Of a DNA stretch of 64,000 bases, positions 35,734 to 44,424 are shown one piece after another. The translations under genes were made by a program, and so were the position numbers. The stretch is from the NCBI GenBank assembly GCA_019635735.1, contig JAHBYX010000004.1:220020-284019 (forward strand), read 5' to 3'. The first letter of the stretch is position 1; the number at the start of each line of letters is the position of its first letter. This DNA is from Mesorhizobium sp. (GTDB taxonomy: Bacteria > Pseudomonadota > Alphaproteobacteria > Rhizobiales > Rhizobiaceae). The notes below the pieces were generated by a model. It searched no databases. It saw only the letters and a list, made by a program, of their open reading frames with translations, and was not told the origin of the DNA.

Positions 35734-35970
35734 AAAATTGTAAGGATAACAAAAGGATACGGCCTTACCCCCTTCCTTTAGTTGGCAAAAAAATCTATCT
35801 ATCGAAACGAGCGGCATGAAGGCGTGGCCTCGCTGTCGGCGTCGGTCAGATCGCGATATCGGCCGTGATTTTCTCTAAAAAGTAGAGATCATTTTCAACT
35901 TTATCCGACTTCGCTCGGCTGGCCGTTTCGGGAGGAGGATTCGGGTTAGGATCACGGCTGGGTTTAGGTT

Positions 35971-36549
35971 GCCGCCAAGCACCTGATCGTGGTCAAGTCG
36001 GTGATTGTGCCAGTGGCCAATATCGTCGCCAACATGTTCCAGCTGCTCAACCGGGGTGTGCCTCTCAGGACCATCCTGAAGGGGGCTCCGAGGAAGACGA
36101 GCGAGATCTCGTTCTACGTCAAGCAGAGGGCGCGTGAGGTGGACCTGGAGGCCGATCTGAGGGCTGCCACGGGCAAGAACGACCTGGTCGCCATCCGCAA
36201 GCTCGAGACCGAGATCCAGTCGATCAAGGACAGCTATCGTCGTCTTTCGATCTGGCCTCTCATCGATGCCGGCGAGTTCTCGGCCATCTCCAATGGCCAG
36301 GTGACGGCCGAGGACCTGGCGCTCGCCGACGGCAAGTGGACCAACTGGGTCGAGCGGAAGATCAACAATCTGCCCAACGGCCTGAAGACGATCGCCCGCT
36401 ATGGCCTGGTGACGCGCGACACGGCCCTCTACCAGGGCCTGGCCCGGTCGGTGCAGTATGGTGACTTCGTGGCGAAGGCGATCCTCTACGACGACCTGGC
36501 CATCCGCAAGAAGATGGACCGGAAGGAGGCGATCGCCGCGGTGAGCGAG
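35971..36549 (+). pseudogene. fragment of a large phage virion/polyvalent protein
   Basis: About 190 codons resemble the interior of very large phage proteins (N4-like virion or polyvalent proteins): SVIVPVANIVANMFQLLNRG, EISFYVKQRAREVDLE, LVTRDTALYQGLARSVQYGD FVAKAILYDDL in sequence. An in-frame stop lies just before it, and the similarity ends near 36550, where frame and composition change. Both ends are lost, so it is debris. The exact family is uncertain. Confidence 0.5.
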
Positions 36550-36565
36550 AACCTTCGCTCCGGCC

Positions 36566-36898
36566 CTAGACGGGCCGCTTCAGCGGGAAGGTCGCATCGC
36601 CGTCTTCGTCACCGGATAGGACACGAGGGTTGGCACTGCTCATCCCGTTGTTGGATCCGCCGGGGTGATTGGTCTCGGACTGTCCGGAGGCATCTTCCCT
36701 GGGCGACCCTGTGCCGTCTCCACGCAGGTCCGACTTGTCGGATTCGCTACGCTGTTCGGCCGAATTCTCCGTCAGGCCCATCCCGTTTGGCGGCTTCCTG
36801 TTCTCGGCAGCCTCTTGGCTAAAGTCATCACTGGAATCTGGTCCGGTGTGTTCCTTCAACTTGCGGGCACCGTGCTCGTAGGCGGTATTGTTGACCAT
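36566..36898 (-). CDS. small hydrophilic protein of unknown function
   Basis: 110 residues from ATG 36898 with AGGAG well placed. It starts MVNNTAYEHGARKLKEHTG and is then very polar and rich in S, E, D, N and G, so probably disordered. Composition of this kind is common among general-stress proteins of Rhizobiales. A near-consensus EcfG-type promoter precedes it. Confidence 0.6.
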   Translation of the reverse strand: MVNNTAYEHGARKLKEHTGPDSSDDFSQEAAENRKPPNGMGLTENSAEQRSESDKSDLRGDGTGSPREDASGQSETNHPGGSNNGMSSANPRVLSGDEDGDATFPLKRPV

Positions 36899-36923
36899 CG
36901 GTTCGTCTCCTGTGTCTGAGCGA

Positions 36924-36948
36924 AACCCCCGCAAGTGTCCGTGGTTCC
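36924..36948 (-). promoter_or_regulatory. EcfG-like promoter for the 110-residue protein
   Basis: On the minus strand GGAAC (36948-36944) is followed after 16 bases by GGTT (36927-36924), one mismatch from the GGAAC-N16/17-CGTT pattern of the alphaproteobacterial general stress sigma factor. The start codon is 26 bases further. Confidence 0.45.
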
Positions 36949-37121
36949 TCCATACCAGCCTCCAACCTTGGGGATGCGTGCCGAAACTCTATTGCGAAGT
37001 GCGGCAGGGACCATAAGCTCCGACGGTCACGGCTCCCCCAAATAGACCGTGACAGGCCGGCGCGCTCAGGCAACACAACGCGCCGGCCACCTCTTCGAAA
37101 GGTGTGATTGAAGCACGTAGC

Positions 37122-37304
37122 TTACGACTGACCCAACAGGACGATGATCGCACTGGCGCCGACGACGGCGATCTGAGCCAGACGATCTGCGACGCGGTAG
37201 GACGTGGCGGAAGCGTTGCGACGGGCGGCGAGTGCGATCGATCCCGCCCCGCTCAGCATCGTGAGCATCACCGTCACCCAGAAGACTATTCGAGTTTCGA
37301 CCAT
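37122..37304 (-). CDS. 60-residue membrane protein
   Basis: Small protein with two predicted membrane helices (about residues 7-27 and 42-58) joined by a basic loop (ARRNASATSYRVADR). A strong AAAAGGAGG lies seven bases before ATG 37304, which supports translation. No family is recognised. Confidence 0.65.
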   Translation of the reverse strand: MVETRIVFWVTVMLTMLSGAGSIALAARRNASATSYRVADRLAQIAVVGASAIIVLLGQS

Positions 37305-37798
37305 GACATCCTCCTTTTGGAGAAGGATGCCATCGCCGGTACGAGCGTGGATAAATGGAAGCCGAACTTCGGGTGCTTCTTGGCAGGCAGCGCAAATCGA
37401 TCCACAGGGCCGGCCTGCAGCGCACGGAGGAACGAGGCGCAGTCTTCACCGCTCCGTCATCCCTTCATACGACTCCCCATGCCCGCGTTGTCATGCGAAA
37501 CAGAGCCCAAGAATGACGGAAATTGTCAGGATTTCAATTACTTGTCGGCGTGCTATCCTTTGATCGAAGCAAGCCGGTACTGGAAACGACTTCCTGGGGC
37601 AGATCTCTACAGCCTTCAATCGTGAGACAGGTGCCGTCGGTTTCTTTGCACAACCGCGAAATTGGTAAGGGGAACAATTGGCTGAACACCTCGGTTATCG
37701 CCCCGTGTTCGGGAGCCAGGACTGGGCCACAGGGTCGACAAACTCCGGAGCCGGACGCGGACAATTGCAGCACTGATCGGCACGGAACGTAACCCATC
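37305..37798. other. intergenic region without a supported gene
   Basis: Reading frames occur on both strands here, but none has a ribosome site with recognisable protein character. The GC content is lower than in the flanks. It separates the small membrane protein gene from the terminase remnant and is probably decayed phage or island DNA. Confidence 0.35.
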
Positions 37799-38008
37799 AT
37801 GCGCGGACGAAAGCCAACCGCCACGGTTCTGAAGCTAGTCGCCGGCAACCCCGGCAAGCGACCGCTCAACACGCGTGAGCCTAAGCCGGTCATTGCCATT
37901 CCGACCTGTCCGGCCCATCTGATGCCGACGGCGAAGGCGGAGTGGAAGCGGCTCGGATACCTGAACCCAACTGCCGCGTTTACGCCGTACGAGTCAGTAG
38001 CAGGCTAG
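37799..38008 (+). pseudogene. phage terminase small subunit, P27 family, truncated
   Basis: The start MRGRKPTATVLKLVAGNPGK, then RPLNTREPKPV and CPAHLMPTAKAEWKRLG, is the N-terminal third of a P27-family small terminase, which recognises phage DNA for packaging. Family proteins run to about 150 residues; here similarity ends after about 53 codons and an unrelated tail leads to a stop at 38008. With the virion fragment at 36 kb it marks a degraded prophage. Confidence 0.7.
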
Positions 38009-38070
38009 TCGACATCGTTCACAACGCGGAGCGCGCCGATCCAGATGACTCGGCGCCAAATCTCCAGCAC

Positions 38071-38517
38071 CTACCGATCGCCATCCATCTCGGCGAGCTT
38101 GCGCACGCGACGGCGGAAGTCTTCGTCGGTCGAGAACTCCGCCTGTAGGTAGGAGGTGACCAGATCCTTCGCGAGCCAGGCGCCGACGATCTGCGCGCCT
38201 ATGCACATGACATTGACGTCGTCGTGCTCGACGGACTGATGCGCTGAATGGATATCGTGGCAGACCGCGGCACGTATCCCCTTCACCTTGTTCGCCGCAA
38301 TCGAGGCGCCGACGCCCGTGCCGCAGACCATCAGCCCTCGTTCTGCCTTGCCTTCAATTATCGCAGACGTAACCGCCTTGGCGATATCCGGAAAGTCGAC
38401 CGGGTTCGGATCGTAAGATCCGGCGTCGTGAACCTCATGTCCAAGCGAGCGGATGTGGTCGACAATAGTCGATTTGAGCGGGAAGCCGGCGTGGTCGGAA
38501 CCGATGACGATGCGCAT
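38071..38517 (-). CDS. RpiB/LacA/LacB family sugar-phosphate isomerase
   Basis: 148-residue isomerase of the ribose-5-phosphate isomerase B family. MRIVIGSDHAGFPLK at the start, the cysteine in GLMVCGTGVGASIAANK that acts as general base, and the CHDIHSAHQSVEHDDVNVMCIG segment are all present. Apart from pentose phosphates, relatives act on erythrulose or tetrose phosphates. It lies 20 bases after the TRAP large permease, suggesting use of an imported sugar or sugar acid. Confidence 0.88.
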   Translation of the reverse strand: MRIVIGSDHAGFPLKSTIVDHIRSLGHEVHDAGSYDPNPVDFPDIAKAVTSAIIEGKAERGLMVCGTGVGASIAANKVKGIRAAVCHDIHSAHQSVEHDDVNVMCIGAQIVGAWLAKDLVTSYLQAEFSTDEDFRRRVRKLAEMDGDR

Positions 38518-38537
38518 TGTAGGATGTCTCCGGGGCG

Positions 38538-39815
38538 TTAATGGGCGATCATTCGCGGCAGCCACAGCGTGAAATCCTTGGCGAACGTCAGGATCGCAAG
38601 CGTACTCAAAAGCGGAATGTAGAAGGGCAGGAGCGCCCACAGCAGTTGCCTAATTGATATCTTGGCGATGTCGGCCACCAGGAAAAGCGACAGTCCCATC
38701 GGCGGTGTCAGCAGGCCAAGCATCAGGTTGAAGATCGTGACGATGCCGAGCTGAACCGGATCCACGCCCGCCATCACCAGAGGCGGCGCAATGATTGGCA
38801 CCAGCAGCAGCGTGGCCGTTGTCGAATCGAGGAACATGCCGGCGACGAAGAAGATCAGGTTGGCGATGATCAGCAGCATCAGCGGATCCTTCGACAGTCC
38901 GAGGAGCGCGGCCGCAAAGGTCTGCGGAACTTGCTCGACGGCGAGGATCCAGCCGAACAGCGCTGCCGCCGCGACGATGATCAGGATCGCAGACGAACTG
39001 CGCGCGGTCAGAAGCGCCGAGTTCCAGAGATGCTCAAGCGTCAGTTCGCGATAGATGAGCCCGCTGATGATGATCACATATACCGCCGTCATCGCCGCCG
39101 CCTCGGTGGGGGTGAAGATGCCAAGCGTCATGCCTGCGATCATCAGGGCGGGGGCGACGATGGCAGGAAGGGCCGGAAAAAAGGCGCTCGCCATTTCCCT
39201 GGCGGTTGCGCGGCGATCCGAACGAGGGTGCTTATGGATGGTGGCCACCACGAACACGGTCAGCATCAGCAATGCGGTGCAGACCAGTGCCGGCATGATG
39301 CCCGCGACCAGAAGCTGGACGATCGAGACGCTGGTAACGGAGCCGTAGACGATCAGTGGTATCGACGGTGGGAAGATCGGCCCGAGCGTTGCGGATGCAC
39401 CCGTCACCGCTCCCGCAAAAGCGGGGTCGAAGCCGCGCTTCTTCATCGCGTCGATCTCGATGCGGCCGAGCCCGCCGATGTCGGCGAGCGCCGCGCCAGA
39501 CATGCCGGAGAATATGAGGCTGCCGAACACGTTCACTTGTGCCAGACCGCCCGGGATCCGGCCGACGAGGGTATAGGCGAAACGGAATATGCGGTCGGTG
39601 ATACCTGAGAGGTTCATCAGATTGCCGACGAAGATGAACAACGGCACCGCCACCAGCGGGAAGGAATCGAGCGCATAGGTGATACGCTGGGCCAGCAGGC
39701 CGAGCGGCAAGCCCTCGATCAGCACGTAGGCGATGGACGGCAGCAGGATGGCATATACGACCGGGAAGCCCAGCAGGAACAGGGTCAGAAAGGTGATGAC
39801 GACCGCAAAGCCCAT
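38538..39815 (-). CDS. TRAP transporter large permease, DctM-like
   Basis: 425-residue DctM family protein with about 12 membrane helices. Typical segments are GNLMNLSGITDRIFRFA, NVFGSLIFSGMSGAALADIGGLG and FPPSIPLIVYGSVTSVS. It couples sodium flow to solute uptake with the small permease and binding protein. It starts five bases from the small permease stop. Confidence 0.92.
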   Translation of the reverse strand: MGFAVVITFLTLFLLGFPVVYAILLPSIAYVLIEGLPLGLLAQRITYALDSFPLVAVPLFIFVGNLMNLSGITDRIFRFAYTLVGRIPGGLAQVNVFGSLIFSGMSGAALADIGGLGRIEIDAMKKRGFDPAFAGAVTGASATLGPIFPPSIPLIVYGSVTSVSIVQLLVAGIMPALVCTALLMLTVFVVATIHKHPRSDRRATAREMASAFFPALPAIVAPALMIAGMTLGIFTPTEAAAMTAVYVIIISGLIYRELTLEHLWNSALLTARSSSAILIIVAAAALFGWILAVEQVPQTFAAALLGLSKDPLMLLIIANLIFFVAGMFLDSTTATLLLVPIIAPPLVMAGVDPVQLGIVTIFNLMLGLLTPPMGLSLFLVADIAKISIRQLLWALLPFYIPLLSTLAILTFAKDFTLWLPRMIAH

Positions 39816-39819
39816 CTCG

Positions 39820-40287
39820 CTACACCGCGATGTTCTTGTCGGCCTGCGGCGGATTTCGCAGGTGCAGGAGGTGGAGGATCGCAGCTCCTGCGAACCCGAA
39901 CAGGGTCGCGCCCAGGAAGATCCAGAACGGGATCCCGAGCGTGGGCGTCGCGTTGGTCAGGTTCCGCGAGATGTTGGTCGCGGTGACATAGGCGATGAAA
40001 CCTGTCGCCGCGATGGCCAGAATAGAGATCGAGAGATTGACCAACGAGCGCGGTAGTGGCGGCATCGCCGCCCTGAACTCGCCCATGACGATGTTCTCTC
40101 CGTTCTGGACCACAAGCGGATATGCGCAGAAGACGAGGCAGATCAGAAGAAACCGCGTGAACTCCTCGGCCCCGATGAAAGGCAGCACGAAGACGCCTCG
40201 CATGATGACCTGGGCAGTGGGTACAATCACCAGACCGGCCATGATCATCACGACAAGTGCCGTGAGAATGCGTTCCGCGATGCGCAT
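39820..40287 (-). CDS. TRAP transporter small permease, DctQ-like
   Basis: 155-residue four-helix membrane protein, with the characteristic EEFTRFLLICLVFCAYPLVV segment and a conserved charged loop. It partners with the DctM-like permease. It follows the binding-protein gene by 87 bases. Confidence 0.9.
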   Translation of the reverse strand: MRIAERILTALVVMIMAGLVIVPTAQVIMRGVFVLPFIGAEEFTRFLLICLVFCAYPLVVQNGENIVMGEFRAAMPPLPRSLVNLSISILAIAATGFIAYVTATNISRNLTNATPTLGIPFWIFLGATLFGFAGAAILHLLHLRNPPQADKNIAV

Positions 40288-40374
40288 GAGGTTCTCCTTG
40301 CCGGAGGGCGAAGCTTGTCAGGCCGACACTAGACGCAAGGCGTGGCCGGGGCTGGAGACCCCGGCCGCCTGCGA

Positions 40375-41364
40375 CTACTTGACCGCCTGAATCTGCTCGA
40401 TCAGAGGGGTGAAGTTCGGGAAGTCCTGCGCGATCTGAGCTCCGACCTTCTCGCGGAAGGCTGCGATGTCCAGGCCGTCGGCCTCCGTAATGATCGTCAT
40501 GCCGCGGCCCTTCAGCTCCTCGACGAGCTTGGCCTCGCCATCCTGCGCCATCTGCAGTGACTTCTTGGCCTCGTCGTCGAGCACCTTGGTGATCGCTGCG
40601 CGCTGTGCCTCCGTGAGACCCTGCCACACGTCCTCGTTCACGAACACCGCAAGCACCGCGCGCATATGGCCAGTCATGGAAATATGCGACTGCACCTCGT
40701 TGAGGTTGTTGGCCGCGATCATGGTGAGTGGGTTTTCCTGGCCGACGACGACGTCGGTCATGAGAGCCGTCGGAAGTTCCGCGACTTCGACCGGCGTCGG
40801 GATGGCGCCGAAGCCCTTGACCATAGACACCCACAGCTCGAGCGGCACGGCGCGGAAAGGCTTGCCGGCGAGATCAGCGGGAGTCTTGACGGGGAAGTTG
40901 GAAGAGATCTGGCGGTCGCCACGATAGATGCGGCCGATGATGCGCACGCCTTGCGCGACCAACTTTTCGTTGATCGCCTGCAGCGCCGGGGACGTCGCCG
41001 CATCGGTCGCGGCGAGCGCATGTGCGCCGTCGCGATAGATGAAAGGCGCGTTGAACACCGCCACCTCAGGCACCAGTCGGGCGAGCGAAGCGAAGTCATG
41101 ATGGCCCATCTGGATCGAGCCCATCTTCACCCCGTCGACCATTTCGGCGACGCCTCCCAACTGGCTTGCTGGGTAGACCGTTACGGTCACTTCATTGTTC
41201 GTTGCCGCGGCGATGCCTTTCGCCGCCTCGGCGGCATAGATCGTCTGGATGTCACCCTCGGCACCCACATGTGCGTAGCGGAGCTCGGCGGACAGCGCGG
41301 TGCCTGTCATGACGAGCGCGACGGCTGCGCCCGTCAGTGCGTTGATGATGGTCCTGTGCAGCAT
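40375..41364 (-). CDS. TRAP transporter substrate-binding protein, DctP-like
   Basis: 329-residue periplasmic protein. A signal peptide (cleavage near ALSAEL) is followed by LRYAHVGAEGDIQTIYAAE. The conserved arginine region PFRAVPLELWVSMVKGFGA, which contacts carboxylates in DctP proteins, is present. ATG 41364 has GGGAGG at proper spacing; the in-frame ATG at 41391 has not. The ligand is probably a sugar acid, judged from RpiB and GntR neighbours. Confidence 0.9.
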   Translation of the reverse strand: MLHRTIINALTGAAVALVMTGTALSAELRYAHVGAEGDIQTIYAAEAAKGIAAATNNEVTVTVYPASQLGGVAEMVDGVKMGSIQMGHHDFASLARLVPEVAVFNAPFIYRDGAHALAATDAATSPALQAINEKLVAQGVRIIGRIYRGDRQISSNFPVKTPADLAGKPFRAVPLELWVSMVKGFGAIPTPVEVAELPTALMTDVVVGQENPLTMIAANNLNEVQSHISMTGHMRAVLAVFVNEDVWQGLTEAQRAAITKVLDDEAKKSLQMAQDGEAKLVEELKGRGMTIITEADGLDIAAFREKVGAQIAQDFPNFTPLIEQIQAVK

Positions 41365-41400
41365 GTCGGAATCCTCCCTTTTGATTGTCATGCGTTCTTC

Positions 41401-42141
41401 TTAGGTCTGCGGCCTCCGGGTGAAGGCCGAGATCAGGCTGCGGCGACGAAACTCGTCGCCGATGGCAAAATGGTCGCGCAACTTGCGATCGGCTACGTCC
41501 GCGTCGCGCTCCACGATCGACAGGAAAACCTCCCTGTGGGCCTCCACGAGATAGTCGACGATGCCGGGCTCCGAGACCGTAACCTCGCGCCGCTGCACGT
41601 GGCTGCGGCGTAAGAGTTCGCCGATCGCGCCGTAGAGTGTAGTTAGCGCCTCGCTGTGCCCTGCCTCGACGATCGCCTGATGGAAGGCGAAGTCGGCAAC
41701 GCCTCCTTCGACCGGGTCGTGCAGCGTGTCCATCAGCCTGGTCAGTTTCGAGCCGATGCGCTTGAGGTCGCCCTCGGTGGCGCGCTCGCAGGCAAGCCGG
41801 ATCGCCTGACACTCGATGGCAATACGCGCCTGCATGACGTCGTCGAGAATGTCGGGCTGCTGGGCGAGGCTGAAGGTGAAGAAATCCGAAAGGACGTTGA
41901 TGTCGGCCTGGCGAACATAGGCTCCGCGGCCGTGCTGGATATCGAGGAAGCCAAGCATAGCCAACGAGCGGAGGGCCTCGCGCAGGAGCGGCCGTGAGAC
42001 ACGAAGCCTCAGCGACAGTTCCCGTTCGCTCAGAAGACGTTCACCGGCCTTCAAGCTGCCGTCCAGAAGGGCGTCGCGGAAGAAAGCAAAGACCTTCTCG
42101 GCGCCCGAAAGGTCCTCGCGTTCGGCAAGCATCGTCGACAT
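41401..42141 (-). CDS. FadR-type GntR family transcriptional regulator (FCD domain)
   Basis: 246 residues: N-terminal winged helix (AGERLLSERELSLRLRVSRP LLREALRSL in sequence) and a C-terminal FCD domain with metal-ligand histidines in DFAFHQAIVEAGHS and around residue 190. It is the first gene of the TRAP-rpiB run and likely represses it. A perfect palindrome of the GntR type lies 28 bases upstream of its start. Confidence 0.88.
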   Translation of the reverse strand: MSTMLAEREDLSGAEKVFAFFRDALLDGSLKAGERLLSERELSLRLRVSRPLLREALRSLAMLGFLDIQHGRGAYVRQADINVLSDFFTFSLAQQPDILDDVMQARIAIECQAIRLACERATEGDLKRIGSKLTRLMDTLHDPVEGGVADFAFHQAIVEAGHSEALTTLYGAIGELLRRSHVQRREVTVSEPGIVDYLVEAHREVFLSIVERDADVADRKLRDHFAIGDEFRRRSLISAFTRRPQT

Positions 42142-42169
42142 CGCCCGGGTCCCTCCCAACAGGCCTTAC

Positions 42170-42184
42170 AGTGGTCTGACCACT
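42170..42184. promoter_or_regulatory. GntR operator, perfect 15-base palindrome
   Basis: AGTGGTCTGACCACT has seven-base arms around one base and contains TGGTCnGACCA, the typical FadR-subfamily operator. It lies just upstream of the GntR start at 42141, so it probably serves autoregulation and control of the downstream TRAP genes. Confidence 0.75.
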
Positions 42185-42318
42185 CGTCGCGCGTCTGCAG
42201 TTCGATGTCAACCCGCGTCAACGAATGGAAAGGACGAGACTGCCCATCGATGTTTGGCATCCTGCCCACATTGGGTCGGTAGACTAACAGGAACTGTTCG
42301 AATGGATCAGGGCTGACA

Positions 42319-42432
42319 GTGAGCACGCCTGACGCCGCGCCGCCCAACTGGCTAACGGCGCCATGGGAGGAGGCGAAACAACTGCAGCGGCCGCTGCCGG
42401 ATGATCGGCTGGTAAGGGTGGGAGTTGCGTAA
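42319..42432 (+). pseudogene. C-terminal remnant of an SOS response-associated peptidase (tentative)
   Basis: The 37 codons ending at TAA 42430 read ...[24 protein letters not shown]..., which resembles the C-terminus of rhizobial YedK/SRAP proteins. The rest of that gene, which would lie to the left, is missing; the upstream bases belong to the GntR promoter. It is a fragment at best. Confidence 0.35.
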
Positions 42433-42444
42433 GAAGGGCTCTAC

Positions 42445-42599
42445 ATGACGGAACCACCGGAAGATCCTCACGCGCAGCCCGAGGGCCGTTCTGGGCCGTT
42501 TTCTTGGCCGCGCTAGCCTTCGTCGTGTTCTTGGCCGCGCTAGCCTTCGTCGTGATCGCCTTTGCGAACGGGTGGGTGGCGCCATTCTGGGAGCACTGA
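42445..42599 (+). pseudogene. small single-helix membrane protein, frameshifted, with internal duplication
   Basis: From ATG 42445 a polar start (MTEPPEDPHAQPEGR) hits a stop near 42514. In the next frame a membrane helix follows: FWAVFLAALAFVVFLAALAF, then VVIAFANGWVAPFWEH and a stop at 42599. One lost base near 42489 explains the break. FLAALAFVV is present twice because 27 bases are tandemly duplicated. The pre-duplication protein would have been about 42 residues. Confidence 0.45.
42501..42554. repeat. 27-base perfect tandem duplication
   Basis: The unit at 42501-42527 is repeated exactly at 42528-42554. The length is a multiple of three, so it adds nine residues within a membrane helix without changing the frame. 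Perfect identity indicates a recent event. Confidence 0.9.
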
Positions 42600-42812
42600 C
42601 CCGGTTCCGTCTTGACGTTCGCGTCTCGCGCGAATGATTGCGGCAGAGAGTGGGCCGACTTCCTCGAAGATTTCTCCGATCGGGATCTTCATGCCGGTGG
42701 CCATGGCGGTCAGATTGAAAACGTGCGATTCGACAGATAGCCCCGCCAACAATGGGTCGTGCAGATGACCGGCCACATAGCGATCGAACAATCGTCTGCC
42801 TCGCTCTGACAT
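42540..42812 (-). CDS. DUF768-like small protein, copy A
   Basis: 90 residues: MSERGRRLFDRYVAGHLHD, then HVFNLTAMATGMKIPIGEIF EEVGPL in sequence, the pattern of DUF768-like proteins that are abundant in Mesorhizobium. The function is unknown. Its paralogue at 47305 is 65 residues; this copy has 25 extra C-terminal residues that read through into the antisense of the small membrane gene. First gene of duplicated block A. Confidence 0.65.
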   Translation of the reverse strand: MSERGRRLFDRYVAGHLHDPLLAGLSVESHVFNLTAMATGMKIPIGEIFEEVGPLSAAIIRARRERQDGTGSVLPEWRHPPVRKGDHDEG

Positions 42813-42900
42813 TTGCGATCTACCCCGGCGGCCGCACATCTTCAGCGTGGCCGGCCACATAGGGCGAAGAGTTGAGCCGTCAAGCCCATCTGGAGCAAAG

Positions 42901-43128
42901 CTATGCCGCAACTCCGGTTAATGATGGCGGGGCTCGACCGTTGCTGGCCCACAGGGCGTCGAGGATCTCGTCCGCCGACGCTCGCCCCGAAAAGAACAGC
43001 GAGGCGATTCTCTCCGCAACGGCGGTCCTGCCCTCCTCGTCGGTAATCGCACATTCGCGACAGTAGGCGTCGAGCGCCTTTGTCATCGCATCGATGTCGT
43101 GCTGATTGGCGTATGAGTAAAAGGGCAT
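42901..43128 (-). CDS. 75-residue helical protein of unknown function, copy A
   Basis: MPFYSYANQHDIDAMTKALD, followed by AYCRECAITDEEGRTAVAER and IASLFFSGRASADEILDAL, suggests an all-helical soluble domain. GGAGAAGG precedes ATG 43128. The upstream stretch GGGCGAAAGCGTGA is also found before copy B, so the promoter was duplicated too. Copy B at 47.6-47.8 kb is frameshifted; this copy is intact. Confidence 0.65.
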   Translation of the reverse strand: MPFYSYANQHDIDAMTKALDAYCRECAITDEEGRTAVAERIASLFFSGRASADEILDALWASNGRAPPSLTGVAA

Positions 43129-43245
43129 GACGCCTTCTCCAACAATTTCAGGGCGAAAGCGTGATTGTCTTTCAGGCGGCCGATGCCAGCCATTCCCGGA
43201 CGATGCAAAAATATGTGCCGACAAACCGCGAAAGGCGTCTTTTCG

Positions 43246-43467
43246 TCAGCCATTTCTGTCCTCTTCCTCGCTCCAGTCCTGCAGGCTGGCGTGCCGCAGC
43301 TTCTCCTCGCCGCGCAGAAACTTCACCCGGCCGCGCAGGCCAGGCTTCACCCATTCGGCCTTGTCGGCCTTGATCCCCTTCGGCGCCGGCGCGCCGGCCC
43401 TAGCCTGCACTCGCGCCCGCAGCCGTTCGCGGATGCCGCGGCAGCGTCACGAATGCGCCGCCCATAA
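43246..43467 (-). pseudogene. C-terminal remnant of an ATP-dependent DNA ligase, copy A
   Basis: On the minus strand this matches the last 70 or so codons of the ligase at 48405, including GRVKFLRGEEKLRHASLQDW. Two bases are lost relative to the full copy (near 43440), and the adenylation domain is absent. It lies in the same place relative to its neighbours as the full gene does in block B. Confidence 0.8.
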
Positions 43468-43558
43468 CAAGAACGTCGGACGTGGCCCAATCCGACTGAA
43501 CCGAATCGATTCCGGAACAAAAGCGGCGATCGTGCTTTCCGGAGCTGAAGGAGCCCGC

Positions 43559-43789
43559 ATGGCCAACGTCCTGGATGCCGTCGATGAGACCGCCGCGTCG
43601 CGCTGGCGCGACCCGACAGGCCGCGTGCATGCGGTAGACGTCGCCCAAGTGCTTGCCGGTGAGGTTCTGCGCTGGACTCGATGCGGGCTCTACGACCTTC
43701 CCGCCGGCGAAGGCTGGCCCGGCGACGAGCAACCAACCTGCGCCGCCTGCCGCATCTGGGCGGACGTTGATCCCCTGAGCTTTAGCTAG
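43559..43789 (+). CDS. Cys-containing small protein, copy A
   Basis: 76 residues with RWRDPTGRVHAVD, RWTRCGLYDLPAGEGW and a C-terminal CAACRIWADVDP. One histidine and three cysteines are conserved with copy B at 49377 and could bind a zinc ion (inference). GAAGGAG precedes ATG 43559. Family unknown to me. A conserved TTCCGGAACAAAA lies 33-47 bases upstream in both copies. Confidence 0.65.
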   Translation: MANVLDAVDETAASRWRDPTGRVHAVDVAQVLAGEVLRWTRCGLYDLPAGEGWPGDEQPTCAACRIWADVDPLSFS

Positions 43790-44127
43790 AGGGCCCACAT
43801 AAACCGACCGGCCATGATCTGCGCCGGCCTCGCGCTCTCGGGCCAAGAAGCCCCGCCGCCGGCACGACCGATAGCCGGGCTCCCGACGACCCATTGCACC
43901 CGAAAGCGGAAGGCATACATGGTCCCCTCGAAGGCTTCCCGTGGCAGGCCGGCGCGCTGAGGGGCATCGGATGCGCCGGCCACCGTGGCCAGAACGATCC
44001 CAAGCCTGGAGCAGACCGGGGCGCCGCAAATAGCGTTTGCCAATGCCGCGGTTTCGCGCATTAATCACAACGCGCCGGGGTCCGGTAAAGCCTGTCTGAT
44101 CCCTGTCTGCCTATCGGGAGGGATACG
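43790..44127. other. region without a supported gene
   Basis: A 91-codon minus frame (44061-43786) is open but has no ribosome site and no recognisable family. Nothing else is clear. It separates block A from the small genes at 44.1-44.6 kb. Confidence 0.35.
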
Positions 44128-44337
44128 ATGTCGCTTCACCTGAAGGGTTCGCAACTGGTCGTAGATCTGCTCGATGCAGCCGACCACATCGATCGAATAG
44201 AAAGAGAGGAACATCGGGCCTTGCTGAGGCGCGCGGCCGACACGCTCGCGACGCTGCTTAAGCAGGACATACCCGATATCCTGGTCGATCCCGCGTCTGA
44301 CGGCGCGCGCATTAATGATGGTCTACCAGGCCGCTAG
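44128..44337 (+). CDS. 69-residue hypothetical protein
   Basis: MSLHLKGSQLVVDLLDAADH followed by a charged amphipathic helix (IDRIEREEHRALLRRAADTL) suggests a small helical protein. GGGAGGG lies upstream of ATG 44128 at good spacing, which supports translation. No family is recognised. Confidence 0.55.
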   Translation: MSLHLKGSQLVVDLLDAADHIDRIEREEHRALLRRAADTLATLLKQDIPDILVDPASDGARINDGLPGR

Positions 44338-44424
44338 TCGCGCTTACGCCGAAGCATCGGGATTCGAAATGCTATCTATATGCTCCTGCCATAGGAGGTT
44401 TTCACAGCAGCGGGGGACAGTCGC

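Noticed and set aside
43786..44061. 91-codon minus-strand frame
   Set aside because: No ribosome binding site, no family and no paralogue in block B.
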